A DNA stretch of 64,000 nt, from positions 248,001 through 312,000 of the forward strand of contig NZ_JACHIU010000001.1 in assembly GCF_014207705.1 (NCBI RefSeq), in the 5' to 3' direction. The stretch is from Sphaerisporangium rubeum (GTDB lineage: Bacteria > Actinomycetota > Actinomycetes > Streptosporangiales > Streptosporangiaceae). Each line of letters begins with the position of its first letter. The first letter of the stretch is position 1. The notes beneath the pieces are model-generated. The model made no database searches, was not told the DNA's origin, and saw nothing but the letters and a program-made list of their open reading frames with translations. Both the position numbers and the translations under genes were made by a program. Of this stretch, positions 39,439 through 48,376 are shown piece after piece.

Positions 39439-40989
39439 TCAGCGGCTCTGGAGTGCCTTGACGTTGTCGCCGAAGGTCCAGTTCCGTGATCCGTCCCAGT
39501 TGATCGACCAGGTCATCAGGCCCTTGAGCTGACCGCCGAAGGCGTTCCAGCTCTGCGACACCAGCGAGGGTGTCATGTAGCCGCCACCCGCGCCGCTCTG
39601 CGCCGGCAGGCCCGGCACCTGCTTGTCGTACGGCACCCTGATCGTCGTGCCCTGGACGACCAGGCCGTTGTTGAGGCAGGTGGTCTGCGCGGTGAAGCCC
39701 TGCACGGTGCCTGCGGAGTAGGAGTCGCCGGCACAGCCGTACATGCTGCCGTTGTAGTACTGCATGTTCAGCCACCACAGGCGGCCGTTGTCGGCGTACT
39801 TCTTGATGATCGGCAGGTAGGAACCCCAGATGGAGCCGTAGACGACGCCGCCGCCGGTGACGTACGCCGTCTCGGGGGCCATGGTGAGGCCGAAGCCGGA
39901 CGGCATCTGCGCGAGCACGCCGTCGATGATGCGGATGAGGTTGGCCTGCGAGGTGGACAGCCGGTTGATGTCGCCGCTGCCGGTGAGGCCGGTCTCGATG
40001 TCGATGTCGATGCCGTCGAAGTTGTACCGCCTCAGGATCGGCACGACGGTCGCGACGAAGCGGTCGGCGACGGCGCTCGAACTGAGGTCGATGCCGGCGG
40101 TGGCCCCGCCGATGGACAGCAGGATCGTGGCCCCCGCGGCCTTGGCCTGGCACATCTCGGCCGGGGTGGCGACCCGCACACCGGCGTCCATGCCGTCCTC
40201 CCACAGCACCGTGCCGTCGGGGCGGATGACGGGGAACGCGGCGTTGATGACGTTGTAGCCGTGCGCCTTGATGCGCGCGTCGGTGATCGGGATCCAGCCG
40301 AGCGGCGGGTGCACGCCGTTGGCCGCGCCGTCCCAGTTCTCCCAGTACCCCTGCAGGACCTTCCCGCTCGGCCTCGGCTTGAGCGCGCAGGTGCCACCGG
40401 TCGGCGTCACGCTCGGCGTCGGCGTCGGTGTCGGCGTGACCGTCGGCGTCGGTGTGGGGGTGGGGGTCCTGGTGAGGGTCGGAGTCGGGGTGGGGGTGGC
40501 CGGAGGTGTGCCGGGGCCGTCGAAGGTGACGTCGTCGGCGTAGTACGTGCCCTGGCCGTACCAGCCGTGCAGGTAGATCTGCGCGCTCGTCTGGCTCGAC
40601 GCCGTGGTGAACGAGACGGTGAGCTGCGTGTACGCCGCCGAGGACGTCCAGGTGGACGCGCCGCCGTCCACGCCGAGGTACACGTAGTTCCCCCGCACCC
40701 AGGCGGTCAGCGTGTAGGCGGTGCTCGGCCGCACGCTCACCGTCTGCGAGCATCTGGCGTTGTCGGACGCGCTCGCCGCGCCGGCGAGCGCACGGCCGCC
40801 GGACCGGACCGGGGAGGTGACCACGGAGCCGAGGCCGCCGGTGCAGGACCACGGTGCGAGTGACCCCGTCTCGAAGCCCGGGTTGGCGAGAAGGTTGGCG
40901 GCCTGCGCGGAGGTCTGCGTGACGAGGACCCCGAGGAGCGCGAGGAGCAGCGCGACGGCCGTCGCCGGCAGGCGGGTGGTTTGTCTCAT
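39439..40989 (-). CDS. Secreted GH18 chitinase with N-terminal carbohydrate-binding module
   Basis: 516 residues. Signal peptide 1-30 (VALLLALLGVLVTQTSAQA). A CBM4/9-like jelly roll spans about 32-155 (NLLANPGFETGSLAPWSC, then YADDVTFDGP). A Pro-Thr linker at about 160-198 leads to the GH18 barrel: KVLQGYWENWDG, ILLSIGGATAG and the catalytic DGIDIDIE (D-x-x-D-x-D-x-E), with SINWDGSRNWTFGDN at the end. It hydrolyses chitin by substrate-assisted catalysis and resembles actinobacterial ChiC/D-type single-barrel enzymes. A pseudo-palindrome upstream (41087-41103) may be its control site. No sugar transporter adjoins it. Confidence 0.94.
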   Translation of the reverse strand: MRQTTRLPATAVALLLALLGVLVTQTSAQAANLLANPGFETGSLAPWSCTGGLGSVVTSPVRSGGRALAGAASASDNARCSQTVSVRPSTAYTLTAWVRGNYVYLGVDGGASTWTSSAAYTQLTVSFTTASSQTSAQIYLHGWYGQGTYYADDVTFDGPGTPPATPTPTPTLTRTPTPTPTPTVTPTPTPTPSVTPTGGTCALKPRPSGKVLQGYWENWDGAANGVHPPLGWIPITDARIKAHGYNVINAAFPVIRPDGTVLWEDGMDAGVRVATPAEMCQAKAAGATILLSIGGATAGIDLSSSAVADRFVATVVPILRRYNFDGIDIDIETGLTGSGDINRLSTSQANLIRIIDGVLAQMPSGFGLTMAPETAYVTGGGVVYGSIWGSYLPIIKKYADNGRLWWLNMQYYNGSMYGCAGDSYSAGTVQGFTAQTTCLNNGLVVQGTTIRVPYDKQVPGLPAQSGAGGGYMTPSLVSQSWNAFGGQLKGLMTWSINWDGSRNWTFGDNVKALQSR

Positions 40990-41086
40990 GGGGGGTTCAA
41001 CCTTCTTTCACCCGGCTCACCGGGCTTCGACGGCGCGGCGGAGAACGCGGCCACCCTGGGACGTCACCCCGAGGTGGGTGCTTCTT

Positions 41087-41103
41087 ATAGGAAAGTTTCT
41101 TAA
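41087..41103. promoter_or_regulatory. Inverted repeat TAGGAAAGTTTCTTA upstream of the chitinase gene
   Basis: An imperfect palindrome around AAAGTTT, about 100 bp before the chitinase start (40989). Similar AGGAAAGTTTCC-type sites are familiar upstream of actinomycete chitinase genes; the binding protein is not known to me. The 301-bp spacer 40990-41290 holds nothing else. Confidence 0.4.
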
Positions 41104-41290
41104 GAGTTTGGAGGCGATCGTAACCCTGACCGAAAGGTCCGACAAGGCCCAAAACCGGATGTCGAGCCCACAGCGTCATCTACCACCACAAGATCGTGCG
41201 AGACGCTTCCCAAGGAGCGGCCGGGCTTCTACGTTGGCAGCGGCAGCGGATACCGCCGTCCGCACGCGTGGCGGTGACACTGGAGGCGGC

Positions 41291-42505
41291 ATGGTGGTCA
41301 CACAGCCGGAACAGACGCGACGGCGGCCCGAACTCGACGCGATCCGGACGCTCGTGGTGCTCGGCCTCGTGTTCTTCCACGCGGGGCTGGTGTTCGACAC
41401 CAGGGACGACTTCTACGTCAAGAACGCCGAGACCACCGACCTCACCACGAGCGTCGCCGCCATCGCGGCGGTGTGGGCCATGCCGGCGCTGTTCCTCATC
41501 GCCGGTCTCGGCTCGTGGCACTCGCTGCGCCGGTCCGGACCCGGCGGATTCGCCGTCAAACGCCTGTTACGGCTCGGGGTGCCGCTGGTCGTGGCCACGC
41601 TCACGATCGTGCCGATCCCGCAGTGGCTGCGGCTCAGGGCCGACCCGGCGTACCACGAGTCGTACCTGGCCTTCCTGCCGCGGTTCTTCGACGTGCGCCT
41701 GGACCTCGCGGACTTCCCCTTCGTCCTCGCCGGTGAGCACTTCGAGACCGGCCACCTGTGGTTCCTCGTCCTGCTGCTCGCGTTCTCCCTCATGCTGGCG
41801 CCGGTCGTGCGTCTGTTCCCCGGCGAGGCCGCCGCGCGGGCCGGTGCGGTGCTCGCCGGGCTCGCGGAACGGCGCGGCGCGGCGCTGCTTCCCGCCGTGC
41901 CGGTCGCGGCGGTGAGCGCGGCGGCGGGCCTTGAGGAGGGGTTCGCCGCGTGGCACCGGTGGGCCTACCTGCTGTTCTTCCTGTACGGCTTCGTGCTGGC
42001 CTCGGACGAGCGGTTCCGCGTGGCGATGCGCCGTGACGCGCCGGTGGCCGGGGTGCTCGCTCTGGTGATCTTCCCGGTCGGGATGGTCATGTTCCTCACC
42101 GCCGCCGGCGTGCCAGGCGCTGACCCGTTCACCGACCTCGACCCGCTCGCGGCAGGCGCACGCGCGCTGTACGGCGCCACCGGGTGGTTCCTGGTGACCG
42201 CCGTCATCGGCCTGCTCGACCGACGTGCCGTGGCGGCCCGCGGCGACGTCCCCGCCAGGCCCGCCGGCGGGAAGGTCTACGCCTATCTGGCGGTCGCCGC
42301 GCTGCCGCTGTACGTCCTGCACCAGCCCATCGTGGTCGCGGTCGCCTACGGCGTGGTGCGGTGGAGCGCGCCGATGGCGGTCAAGTACGCGGTGATCGTC
42401 GTCGTCTCGCTGGCCTTGACGGTCGCGGCGTACGACCTGCTGGTCCGCCGCACGCGGGTCACCCGTGTGCTGTTCGGGATGCCAGGCGACCGGCCGGGGT
42501 CGTGA
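41291..42505 (+). CDS. Membrane acyltransferase (acyltransferase-3 / OpgC-like)
   Basis: 404 residues from the ATG at 41291, behind GGAGG. About ten hydrophobic segments. ELDAIRTLVVLGLVFFHAGLVFDTRDDFYVKNAE at the N-terminus and HLWFLVLLLAFSLMLAPVVRLFPG are family blocks. The cytoplasm-side ALPLYVLHQPIVVAVAYGVV is the conserved C-terminal Tyr-x-Leu-His-x-Pro motif. Such enzymes O-acylate cell-wall or exported glycans, but the acceptor cannot be predicted. It stands between the chitinase and the GH43-CBM42 gene, convergent with the latter, and is probably a single-gene unit. Confidence 0.85.
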   Translation: MVVTQPEQTRRRPELDAIRTLVVLGLVFFHAGLVFDTRDDFYVKNAETTDLTTSVAAIAAVWAMPALFLIAGLGSWHSLRRSGPGGFAVKRLLRLGVPLVVATLTIVPIPQWLRLRADPAYHESYLAFLPRFFDVRLDLADFPFVLAGEHFETGHLWFLVLLLAFSLMLAPVVRLFPGEAAARAGAVLAGLAERRGAALLPAVPVAAVSAAAGLEEGFAAWHRWAYLLFFLYGFVLASDERFRVAMRRDAPVAGVLALVIFPVGMVMFLTAAGVPGADPFTDLDPLAAGARALYGATGWFLVTAVIGLLDRRAVAARGDVPARPAGGKVYAYLAVAALPLYVLHQPIVVAVAYGVVRWSAPMAVKYAVIVVVSLALTVAAYDLLVRRTRVTRVLFGMPGDRPGS

Positions 42506-42526
42506 GGTCCCGGCCGGCCGCAAGGG

Positions 42527-43897
42527 TTACGGCGTGACCTTAAAGGTCGCGTCCTGGCGGTCCGTGGCGCTGGAGGACGAGCTGAGCGGGTCGATGCGCA
42601 GCAGGTAGTCGTAGTGCCGCAGGTAGCGCGTGGGGAAGTTGTACGACCTGAAGGACGACCACGACGAGTCGGCGAGGCCGGGGACCCGGTAGAACGTCGC
42701 GTCGGCGCGGAAGACCGTGGTGTTCTCGCTCGGGTCGAGGCGCATGGCGTAGTCCCAGTGGCGCAGGTAGTAACCCGGGTAGTTCACCGACTCGAAGGAC
42801 ACGCCGGCGGAGTCGGCGAGGCCGGGGACCATGCGCCACATCTGGTCCTGGTACGGGTCGAACGGATAGGGGTCGACGCGGCCGACTCGGTTGTAGTGGC
42901 GCACGAAGTAGTCCGGGTAGTTGGAGCACTTCAGCCGCACCCAGTTCGGGGTGCCCCAGCGGGAGACCATGGCGTTGTACTCGGCGTCGCTGATCCCGAT
43001 GATCGAGCCGTGCTTGGAGTTCAGCGGCGGGGTGTAGTCGCGCTGGTTCATCACGGTCCAGGAATTGCCGCCGATGTTGTTCGACGACCAGCAGTAGTAG
43101 TCGTTGTTGACGGGGCTGAAGGAGTCACCCCACAGCCGCCAGGCGCCTTCGTTGGTCTTCACCAGCATCGGGGCCTCGATGGAACTGCCCTGGAGCAGGC
43201 CGCTGGTGTAGGTGGTGAAGGTGTTCGGGTTGCCGGTGGAGGAGCGCGAACCGTACAGGCGGCCGTCGTTGAGGTTCTTGTAGTACAGGTAGGTCGTGCC
43301 GCCGTCCACGACGATGTCGCCGTCGAGCACGCCGTGACCGGGGCTGAAGAAGGTCTGCGCCGCGCTGACGTTCTGGAAGTCGTTGGTCCAGTTGACCCGC
43401 AGGATCTCCGCGGCGGAGTACACGATGCCGTACTGGCCGCGTGCGGCGTTCCAGAACACCGTGGGGGCCCAGGTGTGGTCGTTGGTGGTCTGCATGCGCA
43501 GGCGGCGGTAGCCGGTGAAGTTCGTCAGGTTCACCGAGTCCCACACATGCAGGTACTGGCTGACGGCGTCCCAGTTGGTGCCCTTGAGGTCGGTGGCGAT
43601 GACCAGGAACGTGCCGTCGGCCTTGCGGAACAGGAACGGGTCGCGCAGCCCCTGCTGTCCGGCGGTGGGGACCACCACGGGGTTGTTCTGGTTGAGCGGT
43701 GTCCAGTTGAGCCCGTCGCGGCTGACCGCCAGGTGCAGGCCGTAGTCGGAACCCACTCTGTTCGGTGACTCGGTGAAGTACGCGAACGCGTAGGCGGTGT
43801 TGGCGGCCCACGCCGTCCTGGTGGTCGCCACACCCGCTGCGGCGAGCGCGGCGGTGGAGACGGCGGCACGCGCGAACGCGCGTCTGCTCAAGGTCAT
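42527..43897 (-). CDS. Secreted GH43 glycosidase with C-terminal CBM42 (arabinofuranose-binding) domain
   Basis: 456 residues from the ATG at 43897 (a TTG nine codons earlier overlaps the GGAGG). SRRAFARAAVSTAALAAAGVA is a Tat-type signal peptide. Residues about 35-300 are a five-bladed propeller: AYFTESPNRVGSDYGLHLAVSRDGLNW, GLRDPFLFRKADGTFLVIATD, DGDIVVDGG and SIEAPMLVKT, containing the acid/base Glu region. Residues about 320-456 are an AbfB-type CBM42 with repeated NYPxYYLRHWDYxxRLDP units, which binds arabinofuranose side chains. Predicted role: removal of arabinose from arabinoxylan or arabinan outside the cell. Divergent from the CBM13-GH43 gene across a shared operator region. Confidence 0.9.
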   Translation of the reverse strand: MTLSRRAFARAAVSTAALAAAGVATTRTAWAANTAYAFAYFTESPNRVGSDYGLHLAVSRDGLNWTPLNQNNPVVVPTAGQQGLRDPFLFRKADGTFLVIATDLKGTNWDAVSQYLHVWDSVNLTNFTGYRRLRMQTTNDHTWAPTVFWNAARGQYGIVYSAAEILRVNWTNDFQNVSAAQTFFSPGHGVLDGDIVVDGGTTYLYYKNLNDGRLYGSRSSTGNPNTFTTYTSGLLQGSSIEAPMLVKTNEGAWRLWGDSFSPVNNDYYCWSSNNIGGNSWTVMNQRDYTPPLNSKHGSIIGISDAEYNAMVSRWGTPNWVRLKCSNYPDYFVRHYNRVGRVDPYPFDPYQDQMWRMVPGLADSAGVSFESVNYPGYYLRHWDYAMRLDPSENTTVFRADATFYRVPGLADSSWSSFRSYNFPTRYLRHYDYLLRIDPLSSSSSATDRQDATFKVTP

Positions 43898-43940
43898 GGG
43901 GGAATGGCCTTTCCTCCGCAACAAATGATCATGAGCCGCC

Positions 43941-43954
43941 TGTGATCGCTAACA
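43941..43954. promoter_or_regulatory. LacI-type operator TGTGATCGCTAACA
   Basis: It matches 12 of 14 positions of the perfect palindrome TGTTAGCGCTAACA found at 61184. It lies 43 bp upstream of the GH43-CBM42 start. Confidence 0.6.
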
Positions 43955-44037
43955 TAGGGTCTTCGATACCTGGTCGCAAGGTCCGTACGTTTCATCGGGG
44001 AAAGCCGCCGGAACCGCGGCGGACGGTGGCGGAAAAA

Positions 44038-44048
44038 TGAACGTTTCA
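44038..44048. promoter_or_regulatory. Second operator type TGAACGTTTCA
   Basis: The identical 11-mer occurs at 60992-61002, and a relative TGAAACTTTCA at 54169-54179. A half copy (ACGTTTCATC) is at 43987-43996. The AACGTT core is typical of LacI-family sites. Confidence 0.4.
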
Positions 44049-44132
44049 CCTGCGAAAACCAGAGGAGTGCGGCTTTCCTGCCGGGGGTGGGGGTCGCGGC
44101 GCGGCGTGAATGTTTCGTCTTGACTACGACTC

Positions 44133-44146
44133 TGTTATCGCTCACA
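44133..44146. promoter_or_regulatory. LacI-type operator TGTTATCGCTCACA
   Basis: Near mirror image of the site at 43941-43954; it ends 48 bp before the ATG of the CBM13-GH43 gene at 44195. Together the two sites cover both divergent promoters in 43898-44194. Confidence 0.6.
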
Positions 44147-44194
44147 GTCGTCATCGAGCCGCCTGGAACCCTCTCGTCCCCCCTCTGGAGAGTC

Positions 44195-46309
44195 ATGATC
44201 ACTATTCGCATGCCCAGGCGGCGAAGTCTATGGTCGCGGGTCGCCGCGGCCGTAATCGCGATCGTCGTCGGCGGCACGGCCGCGGCGGTGAACTCCTCGA
44301 CCGCCTCCGCGGCGACCGTGGACACCAACGCCTGGTACGTCCTGATCAACCGCAACAGCGGCAAGGCGCTGGACGTGTACAACCTGTCCACCGCCGACGG
44401 CGCGCGCATCACCCAGTGGAGCCGTAACGACGGCAACCAGCAGCAGTGGCAGTTCGTCGACTCCGGCGGCGGCTACTACCGGCTGAAGTCGCGGCTGTCG
44501 GGGAAGGTGCTGGACGTCAACGGCGCTTCGACGGCCAACGGCGCCGCGATCATCCAGTGGAGCGACCACAACGGCACCAACCAGCAGTTCCGGCTGGCGG
44601 ACTCCTCCGGCGGGTACGTGCGGCTGATCAACCGCAACAGCAACCGGGTCATGGAGGTCCAGAACGCCTCCACCGCGGACGGCGGCAACATCGTGCAGTA
44701 CGACGACCACGGCGGCAACAACCAGCAGTGGCAGCTCGTCCAGATCGGCGGCACCAACCCCACGCCGACCCCCACCCCCACGGCGACCCCGACCCCGACT
44801 CCGTCCGGGCCCGGTGGCACGTACAACAACCCGGTGGTGTGGCAGGACTTCCCGGATGTGGACATCATCCGTGTCGGTGACGCGTACTACATGTCGTCGT
44901 CGACGTTCCACTATTCGCCTGGTGCGCCGATTCTTCGATCGTATGACTTGGTGAACTGGGAGTTCGCGGGTCACTCGGTGCCGACGCTTGATTTCGGCAA
45001 CAAGTACAGCATGGTCGGTGACCGCGCCTATGTGGACGGGATCTGGGCCTCGGCGTTCGGCCATCGTCCGAGCAACAACCAGTTCTACTGGCTCGGATGC
45101 ATCGACTTCGCCAGGACGTATGTGTACTCGTCCTCGACGGTGGAGGGTCCCTGGCAGCGGCGTTCCACGATCAACAAGTGTTACTACGACGCTGGTCTGC
45201 TGGTGGACGACAACGACACGATGTATGTGGCGTACGGGAACACGCAGATCAGTGTGGCGCAGTTGTCGGCGGACGGTACCAGTGAGGTGCGGTCGCAGCA
45301 GGTGTTCAGTACTCCTTCCAGTGTCGGGACGTTGGAGGGTGCGCGGTTCTACAAGCGCAATGGTGCCTATTACATCTGGCTGACGCGTCCGGCCAATGGT
45401 CAGTACGTGTTGAAGTCGACCAATGGTCCGTTCGGTCCGTATGAGATGCGTCAGGTGCTGCTGAACATGCCGAGTCCGATCTCTGGTGGCGGTGTGCCGC
45501 ATCAGGGTGGGCTGGTGCAGACGCAGAACGGTCAGTGGTACTACATGGCGTTCGTGGACGCCTATCCGGGTGGCCGGGTGCCGGCGATGGCGCCGATCAC
45601 CTGGACCTCCGACGGCTGGCCGACCGTCACCACCGTCAACGGCGGCTGGGGAGCGACCTACCCCCGTCCCAACCTGCCGATCCGTCCGGTGAAGCCGCTG
45701 ACGGGTACCGACACCTTCTCCGGCACGTCGCTCGGGCCGCAGTGGGAGTGGAACCACAACCCCGACACCACCAAGTTCTCGGTGAACAACGGCCTGACGC
45801 TGCAGACCGCGACGGTGACCAACGATTTGTACACCGCGCGCAACACGTTGACGCATCGCACGCAGGGTCCGACGTCCACAGCGACGATCGAGCTGGATTA
45901 CTCGACGATGCGTGACGGTGACCGGACGGGGTTGGCGATCTTGCGGGATTCGTCGGCGTGGATCGGGGTGCGGCGGGACAACGGTGCGACGAGGCTGGTG
46001 ATGACCAACGGGCTGGCGATGAACAGTAGTTGGAACACCTCCAGTACCGGTACCGAGGTCGCGTCGACGGCGGTGTCGGGTGGCCGGATCTGGTTGCGGG
46101 CCAATGCCGACATCCGGCCGGGTACGGGCCGGCAGGCGCGGTTCTCTTACAGCACCGACGGGGTGAACTTCACCTCGTTCGGCCAGGCGATGACGCTCGG
46201 CAATGCCTGGAACTTCTTCCCCGGACACCGGTTCGGCATCTTCAACTACGCCACCCAGGCCCTCGGCGGCTCGGTCACGGTACGCCAGTTCTCCCTGACG
46301 ACACCGTGA
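44195..46309 (+). CDS. Secreted GH43 beta-xylosidase/arabinofuranosidase with N-terminal ricin-type lectin domain
   Basis: 704 residues from the ATG at 44195, just behind CTGGAG. Signal peptide to about residue 40 (ending SASAA). Ricin-B/CBM13 domain about 45-187 with repeated N-x-x-SGK-x-LDV...Q-W units. Pro-Thr linker 188-208. GH43 catalytic propeller from 210 (WQDFPDVDIIRVGDAYYMSSSTFHYSPGAPILRSYDL, with the general-base Asp). The beta-xylosidase-type C-terminal sandwich starts at about 502 (GPQWEWNHNPDTTKFSV...FGIFNYATQ). Predicted to trim xylose/arabinose from arabinoxylan. Nucleotides 45114-45626 are identical to 63471-63983 in the gene at the right edge. This block is richer in T-ending codons than its flanks. 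Confidence 0.92.
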   Translation: MITIRMPRRRSLWSRVAAAVIAIVVGGTAAAVNSSTASAATVDTNAWYVLINRNSGKALDVYNLSTADGARITQWSRNDGNQQQWQFVDSGGGYYRLKSRLSGKVLDVNGASTANGAAIIQWSDHNGTNQQFRLADSSGGYVRLINRNSNRVMEVQNASTADGGNIVQYDDHGGNNQQWQLVQIGGTNPTPTPTPTATPTPTPSGPGGTYNNPVVWQDFPDVDIIRVGDAYYMSSSTFHYSPGAPILRSYDLVNWEFAGHSVPTLDFGNKYSMVGDRAYVDGIWASAFGHRPSNNQFYWLGCIDFARTYVYSSSTVEGPWQRRSTINKCYYDAGLLVDDNDTMYVAYGNTQISVAQLSADGTSEVRSQQVFSTPSSVGTLEGARFYKRNGAYYIWLTRPANGQYVLKSTNGPFGPYEMRQVLLNMPSPISGGGVPHQGGLVQTQNGQWYYMAFVDAYPGGRVPAMAPITWTSDGWPTVTTVNGGWGATYPRPNLPIRPVKPLTGTDTFSGTSLGPQWEWNHNPDTTKFSVNNGLTLQTATVTNDLYTARNTLTHRTQGPTSTATIELDYSTMRDGDRTGLAILRDSSAWIGVRRDNGATRLVMTNGLAMNSSWNTSSTGTEVASTAVSGGRIWLRANADIRPGTGRQARFSYSTDGVNFTSFGQAMTLGNAWNFFPGHRFGIFNYATQALGGSVTVRQFSLTTP
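45114..45626 (+). repeat. Long identical block shared with the GH43 gene at 63471-63983
   Basis: Read base by base, the two blocks agree over about 513 bp at a constant offset of 18357. The adjoining 44822-45113 / 63179-63470 stretch is similar but has many third-position differences. Confidence 0.9.
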
Positions 46310-46320
46310 CCCCCTGATCT

Positions 46321-46363
46321 GACGACCGGCGGTTGTGTACGCCGAGACCGGCCGCCGGTCGTC
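46321..46363. terminator. Hairpin between convergent GH43 and GH68-like genes
   Basis: 12-bp perfect stem: GACGACCGGCGG (46321-46332) and CCGCCGGTCGTC (46352-46363). The right arm overlaps the stop of the GH68-like gene. Confidence 0.75.
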
Positions 46364-47489
46364 ACACCACCACCGAGGTGCTCAGCCCGTCGAGCGCGAG
46401 CCTGAGCACCGGTGCGACAGTTCCGCCGAAGCCGGCCCGCGCCTCCAGCGGGCCGGCTTTCGCGAGCGATCCGCCGCCGGTGGAGCGGTAGTTCAGGAAA
46501 CCCACGACACGCAGATCGCTCAGCACCAGCCACGCGTAGGCGAGGTCGGGGTGCTCAGGCGGGTTGGCCAGCACGAGGCCGCTGCCGTTGAGCGGCTCGT
46601 ACGGGCCGGTCGGTGACGGCGCCGCGAAGCCGTACAGGCCGGTGGGAGCGGCGTCAGGGGGATGGAAACCGAGGCGTTGCGTCACGAAGAACAAGTAGTA
46701 CGTCGAGTCGTGCACCACGATGTGCGGCCGTTCGATCTCATGGTTGACGCCGTCTGCCACCAGCAGCGGCTCGCCGAGCGACCAGCCGTCGCCGTCGGCG
46801 TCCGCGATGGCGACGGCCCCCATGAAGCCGTCCTGCCACGCCACCGACGCCGCGACGAGCAGGTGCTCACGTCCGGTCGCGGGGTCGCGGAACCAGCCGG
46901 GGTCGCGGAAGGCCCGGATGCGGCCCGGTGCCCCGTCGACCTCGTCGGCCGGCAGATACGTCACGCCGTCGGAGGCGAGGATCTCGCGGTGCTCGGCGTC
47001 CCACGCCAGTGCCACGCGGCCGTCACCGGTGAGCAGGCGGGGCCTGGCCTCGGCGACCCGCTGCGAGAACGTCGGCCGTGGCTCGCCACGCCGGCCCGCC
47101 GCCGTGTAGAAGACCGAGACCGTGCCGTCGGGCCGCCGCACCGCCGAACCCGACCACTCGCGGCTGCCGAGGGACGCGCCGTCGGGGAACACGTTCCCGA
47201 GGTCGGTCCAGCCACCGGCGTCCCGGCCGAGCAGGCGCAGGCGGGCCACGTCGTGGCGCTCCTCGGGGTGGCCGGCCGCCGGGGCCGCGAGCGTCATCCA
47301 CAGCTCCTGGCCGAGCACGGTGGACGGCGAGCCGTCCTCGTCCTGGATCGGCCACATGTCCCAGATGTCGTCGTGCGGCAGCACACGCGGCGCCGGCCAG
47401 GCAGGCGGGGCCGGTGCGGTCGTCGCGGCGCTCGGGGTGAGCATGCCGAGGTGCCGCCGCGTCCACCGCGCCGGTCGTACGTCGTTCAC
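46362..47489 (-). CDS. Cytoplasmic GH68-like beta-fructosidase (levansucrase/invertase family)
   Basis: 375 residues, no signal peptide. GH-J clan motifs are in order: DIWDMWPIQDEDG (nucleophile Asp, about residue 44), SREWSGSAV, FRDPGWFRDP (RDP transition-state stabiliser) and NHEIERPHIVV (acid/base Glu). This suits GH68. Secreted levansucrases are the usual members; lack of a signal peptide and the operon with fructokinase suggest intracellular cleavage of an imported fructoside such as sucrose (inference). The ATG overlaps the ROK kinase stop by 4 bp (47486-47489). It is the last gene of the five-gene operon starting at 51527. Confidence 0.8.
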   Translation of the reverse strand: MNDVRPARWTRRHLGMLTPSAATTAPAPPAWPAPRVLPHDDIWDMWPIQDEDGSPSTVLGQELWMTLAAPAAGHPEERHDVARLRLLGRDAGGWTDLGNVFPDGASLGSREWSGSAVRRPDGTVSVFYTAAGRRGEPRPTFSQRVAEARPRLLTGDGRVALAWDAEHREILASDGVTYLPADEVDGAPGRIRAFRDPGWFRDPATGREHLLVAASVAWQDGFMGAVAIADADGDGWSLGEPLLVADGVNHEIERPHIVVHDSTYYLFFVTQRLGFHPPDAAPTGLYGFAAPSPTGPYEPLNGSGLVLANPPEHPDLAYAWLVLSDLRVVGFLNYRSTGGGSLAKAGPLEARAGFGGTVAPVLRLALDGLSTSVVV

Positions 47490-48376
47490 ACGTTCTCCTC
47501 TGGGACGCGCAGCGCGTCCCGTGCCAGCCCGGCCGCGCCGACGACGCCTGAACGGTCGCCGAGGGCCGGAGGGACCACGTACTCGTCGAGCTTCGGCGTG
47601 TCCGGGTAGCCCGCGGCGAGCTCGGCCACCCGTTCCCGCACCCTCTCGAGCAGGCCCGGATGTTTGGCGACGCCGCCGCCGATGACGACCCGCTCAGGCG
47701 ACAAGGCGTACGCCAGGTTGACGACCGCCAGGGCCAGGTAGCCGGCTTCCAGCTCCCAGGCGTGCGGGTCGTCGAGCTCCTGCGCGGGCCGGCCGGCGCG
47801 GGTGCGCATCGCCGTGCCGGACGCGAGTCCCTCCAGGCAGTCGCCGTGGTAGGGACAGGAACCGGGGAACGGGTCACCGGGGTCGCGGGGAATCCGGATG
47901 TGGCCGAACTCCGGATGCAGGAAGCCGTGCAGCGGCCGGCCCTCGACCACCGCACCCATGCCGATGCCGGTGCCGACCGTCATGTACGCGACCGTGCCGA
48001 GCCCCGCACCCGCGCCGCGCCGCCACTCGCCGAGCGCGGCGGCGTTGACGTCGGTGTCCAGGCCGACCGGCACGCCGAGCGCGGCACGCAGCGGCGAGAC
48101 CACGTCGGTGTGGGCCCAGCCGGGCTTCGGTGTGGTCGTGATGTGGCCGTACGCCGGCGAGCCGGGTCGCAGGTCGACGGGGCCGAACGTGCCGACGCCG
48201 ACCGCCGCGAGCGGCCCGTGCCGCCGCAGGAAACCGATCGCGGCGTCGAGGGTCTGCCGTGGTGTGGTCGTCGGGATGGTTTCTGTGTCGAGCAGGTGGT
48301 CGCCGGAGTCCACGACCGCGCAGACCCACTTGGTGCCGCCGGCCTCGATCGCGCCGTAAACGCTGGTGTCGTCCAT
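47486..48376 (-). CDS. ROK-family fructokinase
   Basis: 296 residues from the ATG at 48376, whose first base is the last base of the upstream permease stop codon (TGATG). N-terminal phosphate loop YGAIEAGGTKWVCAV. The fructokinase-specific zinc segment HPEFGHIRIPRDPGDPFPGSCPYHGDCLEGLASG resembles Bacillus GmuE/YdhR closely. GVGTFGPVDL and VIGGGVAKHPGL complete the ROK sugar-kinase fold. It would phosphorylate fructose released by the GH68-like enzyme encoded next. Confidence 0.93.
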   Translation of the reverse strand: MDDTSVYGAIEAGGTKWVCAVVDSGDHLLDTETIPTTTPRQTLDAAIGFLRRHGPLAAVGVGTFGPVDLRPGSPAYGHITTTPKPGWAHTDVVSPLRAALGVPVGLDTDVNAAALGEWRRGAGAGLGTVAYMTVGTGIGMGAVVEGRPLHGFLHPEFGHIRIPRDPGDPFPGSCPYHGDCLEGLASGTAMRTRAGRPAQELDDPHAWELEAGYLALAVVNLAYALSPERVVIGGGVAKHPGLLERVRERVAELAAGYPDTPKLDEYVVPPALGDRSGVVGAAGLARDALRVPEENV

